In this document: piece after piece, positions 7,053 through 16,846 of the stretch
Layout of the letters: every line of letters starts with the position of its first letter
Numbering within the stretch: position 1 is the first letter of the stretch
Source of the DNA: JBCBKU01 sp965267475
Lineage (GTDB): Bacteria > Pseudomonadota > Alphaproteobacteria > Rhodobacterales > Rhodobacteraceae
Direction of reading: 5' to 3'
Assembly: GCA_965267475.1 (NCBI GenBank)
Contig: OZ254079.1
Span: 1,488,001-1,552,000, forward strand
Length of the DNA: 64,000 nt
Notes under the pieces: generated by a model
The model's database searches: none
What the model was told of the DNA's origin: nothing
Seen by the model: the letters and a program-made list of their open reading frames with translations, nothing else
Translations under genes and position numbers: made by a program

Positions 7053-9599
7053 ATGGCCTTAACGGACGACGAAATTCGCGAAGCGCTTGAGACTTGCGCG
7101 TCGGAACCCGTGCACACACCCGGTGTTACACAGCCGTTTGCCTGCCTTATGGCGATTGATGCCGAGACGAACGCCATCACCCATGTCAGCGAGAATTGCC
7201 AAGATATCCTTGGCTATCATCCGTCATCCATGCTGGGCAAGGACCTGCTGGAACTTGTTGGACGCGAAATCTGGCACGACTTGCAGAATACCTTGTTTCA
7301 GCCGGACGCGTCCGAAACCATGCAGCCGGTAGGCGAGGTGACGTTGAACGGGCGCGACCTGCATTTTGCCGCCTGCCAGTATGGACCACGCCTCATCGTC
7401 GAGTGGGAGCCGGCACGACTAGCGGCTTTTGAGGGTTCCAATGCCCTAAAAACAATTGGGTTTCTGATCAGCAAGGTCGAGTCGTGCAAAACTGAGGAGG
7501 ACTTGTTCTCGACCACTGTGCGGCTGATGCGAAACTTAACGGGCTATGACCGCATCATGATCTACCGGTTCGACCGGGACTTTAACGGCGAAGTGCTCGC
7601 CGAAGAGCGAAAAAGCCGGTTAGAGAGTTTTCTGAACCTGCGCTTCCCGCATTGGGACATTCCCGAACAGGCGCGGGCGATGATGTTGAAATCGCCGCTT
7701 CGGTTCATCAGCGATGTGGATCAGGCACCCGTTCCATTGATTGCAAGGGATGATGATCCCCAACCGCTGGATATCAGCCACGCGGCGTCACGCGGCGTTT
7801 CGCCCATCCATTTGCAATACCTGCGCAACATGGGGTCGCAGGCGACATTGACGCTGCATATCGAGTCCGACGGCGCGCTTTGGGGGATCATTTCTTTCCA
7901 TCACTCGTCTCCGCGCGTTCCAGCGCCAGATCTGCGCGAACTTCTCAAACAGTTCCGGCATGTGTTTTCGTCGAAACTGCGGGTTCTGCGCCAGGACGCA
8001 AGAATTGGTCTGATCGCTCGGGTCGACGCGCTGAAAGATAGGTTTCAGGCCGAGATCGAAACAGTTCGTGGGTTTGAGGACTTCGCCACATCGGTGCTTG
8101 AAATCCTGGATGCCGATGGCCTTGCACTGACTGAGGATGGCGGCACGCGGGTCTTTGGAACCGTTCCTGACGAGCCACTCACCAAGCACGTGTTCAACCT
8201 GCCGATGGATCGTAACGCGCTGATGAGTTTTGATAACTTGGAGAAGGAATTCCCCGGATTTTCAAAGGCGTTCAATGGTTGCGCGGGCGCGCTGGTCTGC
8301 GCGTTCGAACCTGCGCGAAGACTTGGCATATTCCGAAAGGAGCAGTCGCGCGAAGTCAACTGGGCCGGAAATCCGGAAAAGACGATTGAGAACCACGAAG
8401 GTCGCAACCGAATTTCGCCGCGGGGATCCTTTTCAACATATCTGGAAGTGGTTCGGGGCTTTTCGGCACCTTGGTCGGATGAGGCGCTTTATTTCGCGAG
8501 CCGCATCTGGACATTGGTGAACACGATCGAGCGTCAAGAGCTGGCCAAGGCCATGACGCACCAGCAAAAGATCATGATCGATGAGCTTAATCATCGCGTT
8601 CGCAACATCCTGACGTTGATCCGATCGGTATCTGAGCAGTCGCGCCGGGCCAGCGCGGGTTCTTCGCAAGGCTACGCCGATGCCCTTGAAGACCGAGTCC
8701 AATCGCTGGCGGCGTCTCACGATCTTGCATCCGCAGGTCTGGCGGATGCGGTGTCCATTGAAAAGCTGATCCGGCTTGAGTTCGAACCCTATGGGTCGGA
8801 TCCGGACCGCGTACAGATCGCCGGTCAAGGTGCATCGATCCGACCGGAAGCGGCGCCGATTTTCACCCTGGTTTTGCATGAACTCGTGACGAATTCGGTG
8901 AAGTACGGAGCGCTGTCGGATGCTCGGGGCGGTGTGGAGGTCACCTTGTCCGAGCAGGATGACGGTGTGGAGTTGACCTGGACGGAAAGCGGTGGCCCAG
9001 CCGTTGTCGAGCCTAAAACACTGGGGTTCGGTATCAACCTGATCCAGAAGGCGATCCCCCATGAACTGGGGGGCAGGGCCGCGCTGTCGTTCGCCGAAAC
9101 GGGGGTTCGGGCCACATTCTTTCTGCCGTCCCGGGTTCTGGGCGAGACCTTAGACGTGACCCAATCCCCCAACACGGCCGCGGCCAATGCATCGAAGACG
9201 GCCACGGAGTTCCAAGACGTTTTGTCGGAAGCCACCTGCCTTATCGTTGAAGATAATTTCATCATTGCCGAAGGCCTTGGGGCCCAGCTTCGCGATTTCG
9301 GCATTGGCGGGGTCGAGACGGTTCCAAGCGTGGAAGCTGCCCTGGATTTTCTGGCCGATCAGATGCCGACCTTTGCCATCCTGGATGTCAATCTGGGTGG
9401 CGGGCAAACCAGTCTGCCGTTGGCAAGCAATCTCTCGGATGCAGGCGTGCCTTTCCTCTTCATGTCAGGATACGGTGACAGTGCACATTTTGAAGGCCGG
9501 TTTGCAGATGTTCTGAAGCTGACCAAACCGGCGAAGCCAGACGAAGTTTTCAGCGCAATTTCGGAAACCCTGGGCGCAACAGGCGACGGCAGATCGTGA
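7053..9599 (+). CDS. bphP: Bacteriophytochrome HWE histidine kinase with C-terminal receiver
   Basis: This 848-residue photoreceptor has, in order: an N-terminal extension with the bilin-binding Cys15 just before EPVHTPG and QPF; a PAS domain; a GAF domain with the phytochrome pocket (FPHWDIPEQAR); a PHY domain; an HWE-type dimerisation region with phospho-acceptor His514 (ELNHRVRN); an ATPase domain with HELVTNSVKYG; and a receiver domain with VEDN and phospho-acceptor Asp778. It should sense red/far-red light with biliverdin and phosphorylate its own or a separate receiver. The heme oxygenase that makes the chromophore is coupled downstream. Confidence 0.93.
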   Translation: MALTDDEIREALETCASEPVHTPGVTQPFACLMAIDAETNAITHVSENCQDILGYHPSSMLGKDLLELVGREIWHDLQNTLFQPDASETMQPVGEVTLNGRDLHFAACQYGPRLIVEWEPARLAAFEGSNALKTIGFLISKVESCKTEEDLFSTTVRLMRNLTGYDRIMIYRFDRDFNGEVLAEERKSRLESFLNLRFPHWDIPEQARAMMLKSPLRFISDVDQAPVPLIARDDDPQPLDISHAASRGVSPIHLQYLRNMGSQATLTLHIESDGALWGIISFHHSSPRVPAPDLRELLKQFRHVFSSKLRVLRQDARIGLIARVDALKDRFQAEIETVRGFEDFATSVLEILDADGLALTEDGGTRVFGTVPDEPLTKHVFNLPMDRNALMSFDNLEKEFPGFSKAFNGCAGALVCAFEPARRLGIFRKEQSREVNWAGNPEKTIENHEGRNRISPRGSFSTYLEVVRGFSAPWSDEALYFASRIWTLVNTIERQELAKAMTHQQKIMIDELNHRVRNILTLIRSVSEQSRRASAGSSQGYADALEDRVQSLAASHDLASAGLADAVSIEKLIRLEFEPYGSDPDRVQIAGQGASIRPEAAPIFTLVLHELVTNSVKYGALSDARGGVEVTLSEQDDGVELTWTESGGPAVVEPKTLGFGINLIQKAIPHELGGRAALSFAETGVRATFFLPSRVLGETLDVTQSPNTAAANASKTATEFQDVLSEATCLIVEDNFIIAEGLGAQLRDFGIGGVETVPSVEAALDFLADQMPTFAILDVNLGGGQTSLPLASNLSDAGVPFLFMSGYGDSAHFEGRFADVLKLTKPAKPDEVFSAISETLGATGDGRS

Positions 9600-10141
9600 C
9601 ACGACGTTTGGACAATCGGCATTTGCTGAAAACCGCAACATCGCAGGTGCATGCCGACACCGAACGGCTTTGGACCTCGGATGGTGTGTTCCGGGACCAG
9701 GGCGTGTATTTTGGCTGGCTCGGTGGAATGCTGGTTGTTCATGCGCGGCTTGGGTTACCGGCAGCACGGATGCTTGGGAGCAAACCCTATTGCGAACAGG
9801 AAAAGGCGCGGGCAGCGGCTATTGCGGAGGACCTGGGTCACGTTTTGCCTGTGATACCCGTTGCAGGGAACAAGTCGGAAAGCTGGGCCTGGGGTGTCCA
9901 ATATTCGGTTAGCGGCGCCGCGTTGGGCGCAAGCCATTTGCTTAGATCCGACCGGTTGGATGGTTCTTGGCCCCGGGCCTATCTTGACGCGATGGCGGGT
10001 TTTGCCCGGTCCGGCGGGTTGCGAGATTTTCTTACTGCCTTGAACGCACAGGACCTTGATCACGGGCAGGCGGTGGCAGGCGCCCGGGATGTCTTTCAGG
10101 TTCTTCAGGACGAAACGACTGTCTCAGAGAAGGCGGATTGA
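9596..10141 (+). CDS. bphO: Heme oxygenase supplying biliverdin to the phytochrome
   Basis: This 181-residue all-helical protein has the candidate proximal heme ligand His19 in ATSQVHADTE, matching bacterial heme oxygenases of the BphO/HmuO type. The distal-helix region is likely WGVQYSVSGAALGAS. The GTG start overlaps the bphP stop by four bases. The product opens heme to biliverdin, the chromophore attached to the phytochrome cysteine. Sequence similarity to the family is modest, but gene context is diagnostic. Confidence 0.85.
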   Translation: MTRRLDNRHLLKTATSQVHADTERLWTSDGVFRDQGVYFGWLGGMLVVHARLGLPAARMLGSKPYCEQEKARAAAIAEDLGHVLPVIPVAGNKSESWAWGVQYSVSGAALGASHLLRSDRLDGSWPRAYLDAMAGFARSGGLRDFLTALNAQDLDHGQAVAGARDVFQVLQDETTVSEKAD

Positions 10142-10196
10142 CGTCGGACCTGGCATGGCGGGCCGGTATCTCGCAGTCCCGTTCTGAACCAAACCG

Positions 10197-10212
10197 AGGC
10201 GCAATTGCGCCT
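10197..10212. terminator. Palindrome between convergent bphO and PfkB kinase genes
   Basis: AGGCGCAATTGCGCCT is a perfect 16-base palindrome at the junction of two converging genes, reaching the stop codon of the PfkB kinase gene. With no loop or strong T-run it is only a possible bidirectional terminator. Confidence 0.35.
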
Positions 10213-11107
10213 TAACCCTCGGCGACGCCTAACTCGGATTTACGCGCCGTTTCGGGCGTGAACCCGCCAGTGCTTCGAACCGCCATGGCGCCCCGAAGAT
10301 TCCCGGCTTCAAGACATGTCTGGGGGGATGCGCCGTCAAGCCAGCACGACAGGAAGCCTGCGTTGAATGCATCCCCAGCGCCGGTGGTGTCCAAGACTTC
10401 TGTCGCAAGGGCAGGGGCAGAATACGTGCCATCGGCTGACAGATAGGTGGCCCCTTTTTGACCCTTCTTGATCACCGTTACCGGTGCGATGCCACTGCCA
10501 AGCCCGAGCTTTCGCAAGGCCGTCATCTCGTCTTCGTTCGGCATGAACACATCGATTGCCCCGATGAACGGCCGTATCGCGTTTGCATCAAACGCATCGT
10601 CCCATCCGCAGTCGACCGATATCGTTGCGCCGAGCGATCGGGCAACGCCGATGACTTCGGGCCGCGCGATCAGGCTTGCGATCTCTCCGATATGGATATG
10701 CTTGATATGTCGACGCGCCAGTTCCTTTTCGGCGAGCTTGGGAAAGGGCGGGCCGGCACGCCGCGTCAGGAAAGATCGGTCGGCTGCTTGGGCCATTGCC
10801 ACGGTGATCTGGGGCCCGTCCGCGCGTGACAAGGGCGCGCAAAGAGACAGATCGAGGTTTGACGCCTCAAGGTCCGGGCGCATCAGATCGCTGAAGGGCG
10901 ACGCGGGAAGCATTGCGGCCAATGCACAGGAATGACCAAGCTGTGACAGATGCGCAGCGGTCACGAAGGCTCCGCCTCCGGCGTGGGCGCCGAAGTCTTC
11001 CGTAAAGACCTCCGTCCCCAGTGTCGGCATCCTCGGAAGATCTGCGAAGATCAGGTCGCAGTAGAGGCGTCCGACCGAAAGCACCGCTGTTTTGCCCTGG
11101 CCACGCA

Positions 11108-11108
<1 letters not shown>
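10212..11108 (-). CDS. PfkB-family carbohydrate kinase
   Basis: This 298-residue ribokinase-fold protein has the family's C-terminal catalytic signature DTTGAGDAFNAGF (around residue 240, catalytic Asp) and an N-terminal GGGAF substrate-side motif. It should phosphorylate a sugar or related alcohol with ATP. Last gene of the sugar ABC transporter operon, its ATG overlaps the ATPase stop by one base. It is therefore probably the kinase that traps a breakdown product of the imported compound. The substrate is unknown. Confidence 0.87.
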
Positions 11109-12163
<1,055 letters not shown>

Positions 12164-13648
12164 TCAGGTCTCCAAAAGCGCGTTGAAGGCATGGGACAGG
12201 GTAAGATCCGCCGCCTTGTGGCGGTTTGCACGAATGGTCTTGCGAGCGACGAGACCAGACAGAGTTTCGCGGTATTCGGCCAAAGCGTCGGATAGCGCCG
12301 CAGGGGCGGGACCGCCCGGGCGGTCGCGTCGGGTCACAAAGGTTTCGGTGGACACGGTCGTTTGGAAGGCCGCTTCAGTCAGGGCAGGGGACTTGCCTGT
12401 CGCTGTTTGGAAGGCCGTTACGAAGGCGCCATAGCCGAGCCCTAGTGGTGCGCCATCCTTGATCACCGCGCGGGCTGTGGCGGCTGCGATCTCGTGCGCT
12501 TGTCGGAAACTCAGCCCCTCATCCCGAACCAGCGTGTCCGCCAGCTCCGTGATGGTGATGCAGGCCGCATCGGTTGTCTTTGCCACACGGTCCGCATTGA
12601 TCTTGCAGGCGGGGACCAGAGCCGTCAGAAGCCGGAGGACCCGGCTGGCGCTGTCGAACGCGGCATAGCCTGCCTGCTGCACCTCGCCTTCGCTGTCGTT
12701 CATGTCGGTAAAAGGCGTGTTGTGCATCGTGTTCACGACCATGTCGCAGCGCCCGACCGTGGCGCTGGCCAAGTGACGCAGGTGTTCAATCGGCACCGGG
12801 TTCCGCTTTTGCGGCATGATCGACGAGATCTGGACAAGGCTGTTTGGCACGTAAAGCTGGCCCACTTCGAAGGCCGACCAGAATTGCAGGTCCTGGATCA
12901 AGCGGCCCAAATGCAGGAAGGGAAGCCTCATGGCTGAATAAAGCCCGGTCACGTAATCGACCGAAGCGATGCAGCCGTAGGCATTCAGAAGCGGATCTTC
13001 AAAGCCCAATAGGTCAGCCACGCGGTGCCGGTCGATGGGAAACCCGGATGTCGTGATGGCGGCGGCGCCCATCGGGCAATGCTCTAACCCGTCCGCCGCA
13101 GCGTCGAGCCGTTCTGCGTCGCGCAGGATCACCTCGATGATTGCGCCAAGGTAATGTCCGAACGTCGTTGGTTGCGCCGGCTGGCCATGGGTGTAGGCGA
13201 CGATCAGCGTGTCTGATTCCGCTTCGGCCTTCGCAATCAGCGCTTCGGCAAGCGCATGGGCTTCGCCCAGAAGCGTGGCGGTGCGGGTCCGCAAGGCCAG
13301 TTTGAACAGCGTGTGATCCATGTCGTTTCTGGACCGTGCGGTGTGGAGCGCACCGCCAAGGTCACCGAGACGTGCTTTCAACTCGGCTTCAACAAGGAAA
13401 AAGTAGTCCTCATGCTCGCCAGTATAGGTCAGCTTCGAGATGTCGATCTCGGCAGCGATGTCCCGCAAGGCGCCCGCAATGGCCGTGGCTTCCGCTGACG
13501 CCAATATCCCTGTCTCTGCCAGCATCACGAGATGGGCCTTGTTGATCGCGGCCATTCCCGTAGCGTAATGCGCCTTCACCCCTTCGAAGAGAGGCGCCAG
13601 CACCGTGTCGCGGTAAACCGGGTCCGGGAAAACAGAGCTGTCGGTCAT
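12164..13648 (-). CDS. Argininosuccinate lyase-family enzyme in a sugar operon
   Basis: This 494-residue member of the fumarase/aspartase superfamily has TARSRNDMDHT, the acid-base region HGQPAQPTT, and the flexible signature loop SSIMPQKRNPVP. Family enzymes eliminate fumarate from N- or O-succinyl substrates. The first two motifs differ from housekeeping ArgH, and the gene sits between a sugar permease and an ABC ATPase. A catabolic role on a succinyl- or malate-linked imported compound is therefore more likely than arginine synthesis; this is inference. ATG 13648 was chosen because it overlaps the permease stop (ATGA); the frame extends to 13759. Confidence 0.8.
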   Translation of the reverse strand: MTDSSVFPDPVYRDTVLAPLFEGVKAHYATGMAAINKAHLVMLAETGILASAEATAIAGALRDIAAEIDISKLTYTGEHEDYFFLVEAELKARLGDLGGALHTARSRNDMDHTLFKLALRTRTATLLGEAHALAEALIAKAEAESDTLIVAYTHGQPAQPTTFGHYLGAIIEVILRDAERLDAAADGLEHCPMGAAAITTSGFPIDRHRVADLLGFEDPLLNAYGCIASVDYVTGLYSAMRLPFLHLGRLIQDLQFWSAFEVGQLYVPNSLVQISSIMPQKRNPVPIEHLRHLASATVGRCDMVVNTMHNTPFTDMNDSEGEVQQAGYAAFDSASRVLRLLTALVPACKINADRVAKTTDAACITITELADTLVRDEGLSFRQAHEIAAATARAVIKDGAPLGLGYGAFVTAFQTATGKSPALTEAAFQTTVSTETFVTRRDRPGGPAPAALSDALAEYRETLSGLVARKTIRANRHKAADLTLSHAFNALLET

Positions 13649-14523
13649 CCCTTCAGCCCCGCCATGACGACACCGCGAATAATGAACCGCTGGAAGATCA
13701 GGAAGACGATCAAGGTTGGGATGGTTGAGATCGCGGCACCCGTCATCACCAGTTCCCAAGCCACATCGGCCTCATCGGCGAAGGTCGAAAGACCCACGGG
13801 CAATGTGTACATGTCCCAGCTGTTCGTGACGATCAGTGGCCAGATAAATGCTGTCCAATTGCCAAGGAAGACAAAGATCGCCAGCGCCGCCAACGCCGGT
13901 TTCACCAGCGGCATCGCGACGGTCCACCAAATCTGCAATTCATTCAGCCCGTCGATCCGCGCGGCTTCGATGAAGTCGTCCGGCACGGTTTCAAAGAATT
14001 GCTTCATAAGGAAGGTCCCGAAAGCCGTCATCAGACCTGGGAACATGATGCCCCAATGGGTGTCGAGCCAGCCGAAAGACTGGCTCATCAAATACCATGG
14101 GATCACAAGCATCTCGGTCGGGATCATCAGGGTTGAGAGTATTGCGATAAAGACGATGTAGCGGCCCGGGAAGCGGAACTTGCAAAGCGTATAGCCCACA
14201 AGGCTGTCGAACAGGACGTTTGAGATCGTGGTGATCACCGCGATGATTAGCGAGTTCATGAACCATCCATAGAACCGCCCGTCTTCCAAAACGAAAGTAT
14301 AGTTCTCAAGGTGCGGCTCTTTCGGGACTAGCGAGACGTCATAGATCTCGTGCGGCCATTTGAGTGAGGTCGAGATCATGTAGACGATCGGCATGACCAT
14401 CAGGATCCCGCCGATGAACAGGATCCCCCAGCGGACGTATTGGCCCATATTGGCTTTCCGCTTGGCGGCCTGCGACGCGAACAGCGTGTCGGACGAGGCG
14501 CGGATATCGTCGACGGTGGTCAT
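13645..14523 (-). CDS. Sugar ABC transporter permease (MalG type)
   Basis: This is a 292-residue inner-membrane permease with six predicted hydrophobic segments. Its EAA coupling loop reads EAARIDGLNELQIWWTVAMPL, which docks on the ATPase. The ATG at 14523 overlaps the stop of the partner permease (ATGA), so it is preferred over an upstream ATG at 14544. Confidence 0.9.
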   Translation of the reverse strand: MTTVDDIRASSDTLFASQAAKRKANMGQYVRWGILFIGGILMVMPIVYMISTSLKWPHEIYDVSLVPKEPHLENYTFVLEDGRFYGWFMNSLIIAVITTISNVLFDSLVGYTLCKFRFPGRYIVFIAILSTLMIPTEMLVIPWYLMSQSFGWLDTHWGIMFPGLMTAFGTFLMKQFFETVPDDFIEAARIDGLNELQIWWTVAMPLVKPALAALAIFVFLGNWTAFIWPLIVTNSWDMYTLPVGLSTFADEADVAWELVMTGAAISTIPTLIVFLIFQRFIIRGVVMAGLKG

Positions 14524-15413
14524 CAGCGGTCCCGCAGAAGCCAAAGCTGGAAGAGCGAAACCACCAGCAGGATGAGGAAAAGGACGACCGTCTGCGCCGC
14601 GGCATAGCCCATGTCGAAGTCGGTGAAGGCGCTTTGATAAATCTGAAGCACCAAGGGTTTGGTCGAGTTCAGGGGACCGCCCGGATCGCCCGTTGTCATG
14701 TTGAAGACCTGATCGAAGATCCGAAGGAACCCGATGGATGAAAACACCACAAGGAAGACGATTGTGGGCCTTAGCAGGGGTATGGTGATCTCAAACAACA
14801 CCGTCCAGCTTGAGACGCCGTCGATCCGCGCGGCTTCGTAATAGCTTTGCGGAATCGCCCGCAGTCCGGCCATGAAGATGATGATCTGAAACCCGAGACC
14901 AGCCCAGACGGCGGGCGCAAGGATCGCGGGCAAGGCGTTCGTCGTTGACCGTAGAAACTCGATCTGCGGGATGCCGAACCCGGCAAGGAAATTGTTGAAA
15001 AGGCCGATAGGCACCGGTTGGTAAAACCACCGCCAGACCCAGGCCATGGCCACCGCGCTGGTCATGAAGGGCAGGAAATACAGCATCCGGATGAAGCCGT
15101 GCATGAAGCGCGTCTTGTCCAGGTGATAGGCCACGATGAACGAGATTACGAGACTGACGGGCGTGCCGAGGATCAGATAAACGAATGTGTTCTTGAAGAC
15201 CTGCCAGAAGACCGGATCGTTCCAGAGCTTTTCATAGTTTTTCCACCCGGCCCAGGTTCGGTCGCCCAGAAGGTTCCAATCCTGAAAGGAAATCACCATG
15301 GCGTTGCCGGTCGGGTAGAACCGGATCACCACATAGAAGACGACCGGGAGGGCCAGGAAGGCCCAGGCCCAGACAATCTGCTTCTGCCGGATCGAGAGAT
15401 TTTTGTACATCAA
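14523..15413 (-). CDS. Sugar ABC transporter permease (MalF type)
   Basis: This is a 296-residue membrane protein with six hydrophobic segments and the EAA loop EAARIDGVSSWTVLFEITIPLLRP. It pairs with the MalG-type permease and is followed by it with a one-codon overlap. A hairpin separates it from the solute-binding protein gene upstream. Confidence 0.9.
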   Translation of the reverse strand: MMYKNLSIRQKQIVWAWAFLALPVVFYVVIRFYPTGNAMVISFQDWNLLGDRTWAGWKNYEKLWNDPVFWQVFKNTFVYLILGTPVSLVISFIVAYHLDKTRFMHGFIRMLYFLPFMTSAVAMAWVWRWFYQPVPIGLFNNFLAGFGIPQIEFLRSTTNALPAILAPAVWAGLGFQIIIFMAGLRAIPQSYYEAARIDGVSSWTVLFEITIPLLRPTIVFLVVFSSIGFLRIFDQVFNMTTGDPGGPLNSTKPLVLQIYQSAFTDFDMGYAAAQTVVLFLILLVVSLFQLWLLRDR

Positions 15414-15434
15414 AGCGCCTGCCGGAACGGGAAA

Positions 15435-15456
15435 GGGCCGCGGTGTCCCGCGGCCC
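15435..15456 (-). promoter_or_regulatory. Attenuator-like hairpin after the sugar-binding protein gene
   Basis: On the minus strand GGGCCGCG pairs with CGCGGCCC around a six-base loop, followed by TTTCCCG. It lies between the binding-protein stop and the first permease start, where partial termination would favour binding-protein expression. Confidence 0.7.
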
Positions 15457-15464
15457 CGTTTCGC

Positions 15465-16727
15465 TTAGTTCGAGGCGTAGAACTCGTCGAGGAGCTTTTG
15501 TTCCGCCGCCGCAGCTTCGGCCAGCGCATCGGCGACCGATGCACCTTGCAAGCTTACTTTCTCGACAAGGTCGATCAGGATTTGCCGCTGCGCGCTTTCG
15601 TTCACGAACTTGGTCGTGTTGGCATATTCAAGGCCCCGGATGAACGGCCCATAGGTCGCGTCATTCGCGTTTGCCTCGGTCATGCCAACCGACGGCTTGG
15701 CGGGCAATTCGCCCACGACATCAAGCCAAATCTGCATCGCCTCGTCCGAGGTGACATACTGCATGAACTTGACTGCTGCGTCGTACTTTTCGCCTTCAGC
15801 CTTCGTCGTGATCGCATTCACCCAATAGGACGAATAGTTCGACCGCATCCCGTCTGATGTTGCCGGAAGTTCGGTCACCGCCCATTCCAGACCACGGGTC
15901 TTGTTCAGCGATCCGATCCGGAAAGATCCGTCGATATGCATGCCCGCACGGCCCGCCTTGAACGCGGCCTGCGGTTCGTCCATGAACCCGATCGCCCCGA
16001 TGCCGTCTTCAGCGCCCAGGTTCACATAGAACTCCATCGCCTTCTGGCCGGCTTCGGTATTGTAGTTCACGGTCTTATAGTCATCGAGGTACGGTTCACC
16101 GCCGAACTGGCGCACTAGCGCTTCGCGGAACCAGTGATGGTCCTGTGCAGTCATGCCCATGGTCAGACCGGCTTGTGTCAGGTTGCCTGCACCGTCACGC
16201 TCGGTCAGTTGAGCGCCGATTTCGAGCATTTCGTCCAAGGTCTCGGGCGGACCGTCGATGCCAGCGGCTTCGAACAGCCGGGTGTTGTAAAACAAAGCAA
16301 GCGAACGTACAGCCGTTGGCAGCGCCCAGTAATTGTCGCCTTCGCGCATGGCCGAGACCATCGGGAAGAATTCTTCGTCAATCGAATCCGCCGGGAAAGC
16401 ATCGGCTGGCAAAGGCTGGATCAGATCGGCGGCCTTGTAGTCGTTTAGCCAGCCGTAGAACAACTGCACCACATCCGGGCCTTCCCCTGCCGGGATCGCG
16501 GCAGCCACCTTGGTCCGGTAATCGGCATAGGGGAAGTGGGTCATCGTGACCGTGATATCTGGGTTCGCGGCTTGGAAGTTCTCGATCAATTGCTCCATCG
16601 CCGTAACGCGTGCGTCGAAGAAATACTGCCAATACTCGATCTCAACCGCATGGGCAGAAGTGCCCAGAAGCGCCGCCGCGCTGGTGGCTGAGGCAAGGGC
16701 CATCGCCCTGAGGTTCGTCAAACTCAT
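15465..16727 (-). CDS. Sugar ABC transporter solute-binding protein
   Basis: This 420-residue periplasmic binding protein has a clear Sec signal (residues 1-27, ending TSAHA) and a family-1 carbohydrate-binding protein layout, beginning EIEYWQYF. It captures the ligand for the permeases encoded downstream. The ligand is unknown; the neighbouring PIG-L-type deacetylase and lyase suggest an acylated or conjugated sugar. First gene of the leftward operon, it is divergent from the ROK regulator across a large inverted repeat. Confidence 0.9.
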   Translation of the reverse strand: MSLTNLRAMALASATSAAALLGTSAHAVEIEYWQYFFDARVTAMEQLIENFQAANPDITVTMTHFPYADYRTKVAAAIPAGEGPDVVQLFYGWLNDYKAADLIQPLPADAFPADSIDEEFFPMVSAMREGDNYWALPTAVRSLALFYNTRLFEAAGIDGPPETLDEMLEIGAQLTERDGAGNLTQAGLTMGMTAQDHHWFREALVRQFGGEPYLDDYKTVNYNTEAGQKAMEFYVNLGAEDGIGAIGFMDEPQAAFKAGRAGMHIDGSFRIGSLNKTRGLEWAVTELPATSDGMRSNYSSYWVNAITTKAEGEKYDAAVKFMQYVTSDEAMQIWLDVVGELPAKPSVGMTEANANDATYGPFIRGLEYANTTKFVNESAQRQILIDLVEKVSLQGASVADALAEAAAAEQKLLDEFYASN

Positions 16728-16798
16728 GTCGTGTCTCCCTGGAGTTCAGGCCGGTTTGCCCAGCCAAATGTCGGTTTGTCCCGCTGATACCCAATCGA

Positions 16799-16836
16799 TA
16801 ACTCAACAATCTTGAGCTATCAAGTAAGTTGAGTTA
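16799..16836. promoter_or_regulatory. Nested inverted repeat, probable ROK operator
   Basis: TAACTCAAC (16799-16807) is repeated inverted as GTTGAGTTA (16828-16836). An inner pair CTTGA (16811-16815) and TCAAG (16820-16824) shares the same axis of symmetry, giving 14 of 19 matched positions per half. It lies 10 bases before the ROK start, in the divergent promoter region. Confidence 0.8.
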
Positions 16837-16846
16837 ATCGGGTCTC

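Noticed and set aside
12164..13648. Housekeeping argininosuccinate lyase for arginine synthesis
   Set aside because: Its place inside a sugar transporter operon and non-standard HGQPAQP and ARSRNDM contexts make a catabolic paralogue more likely, though this is not proven.
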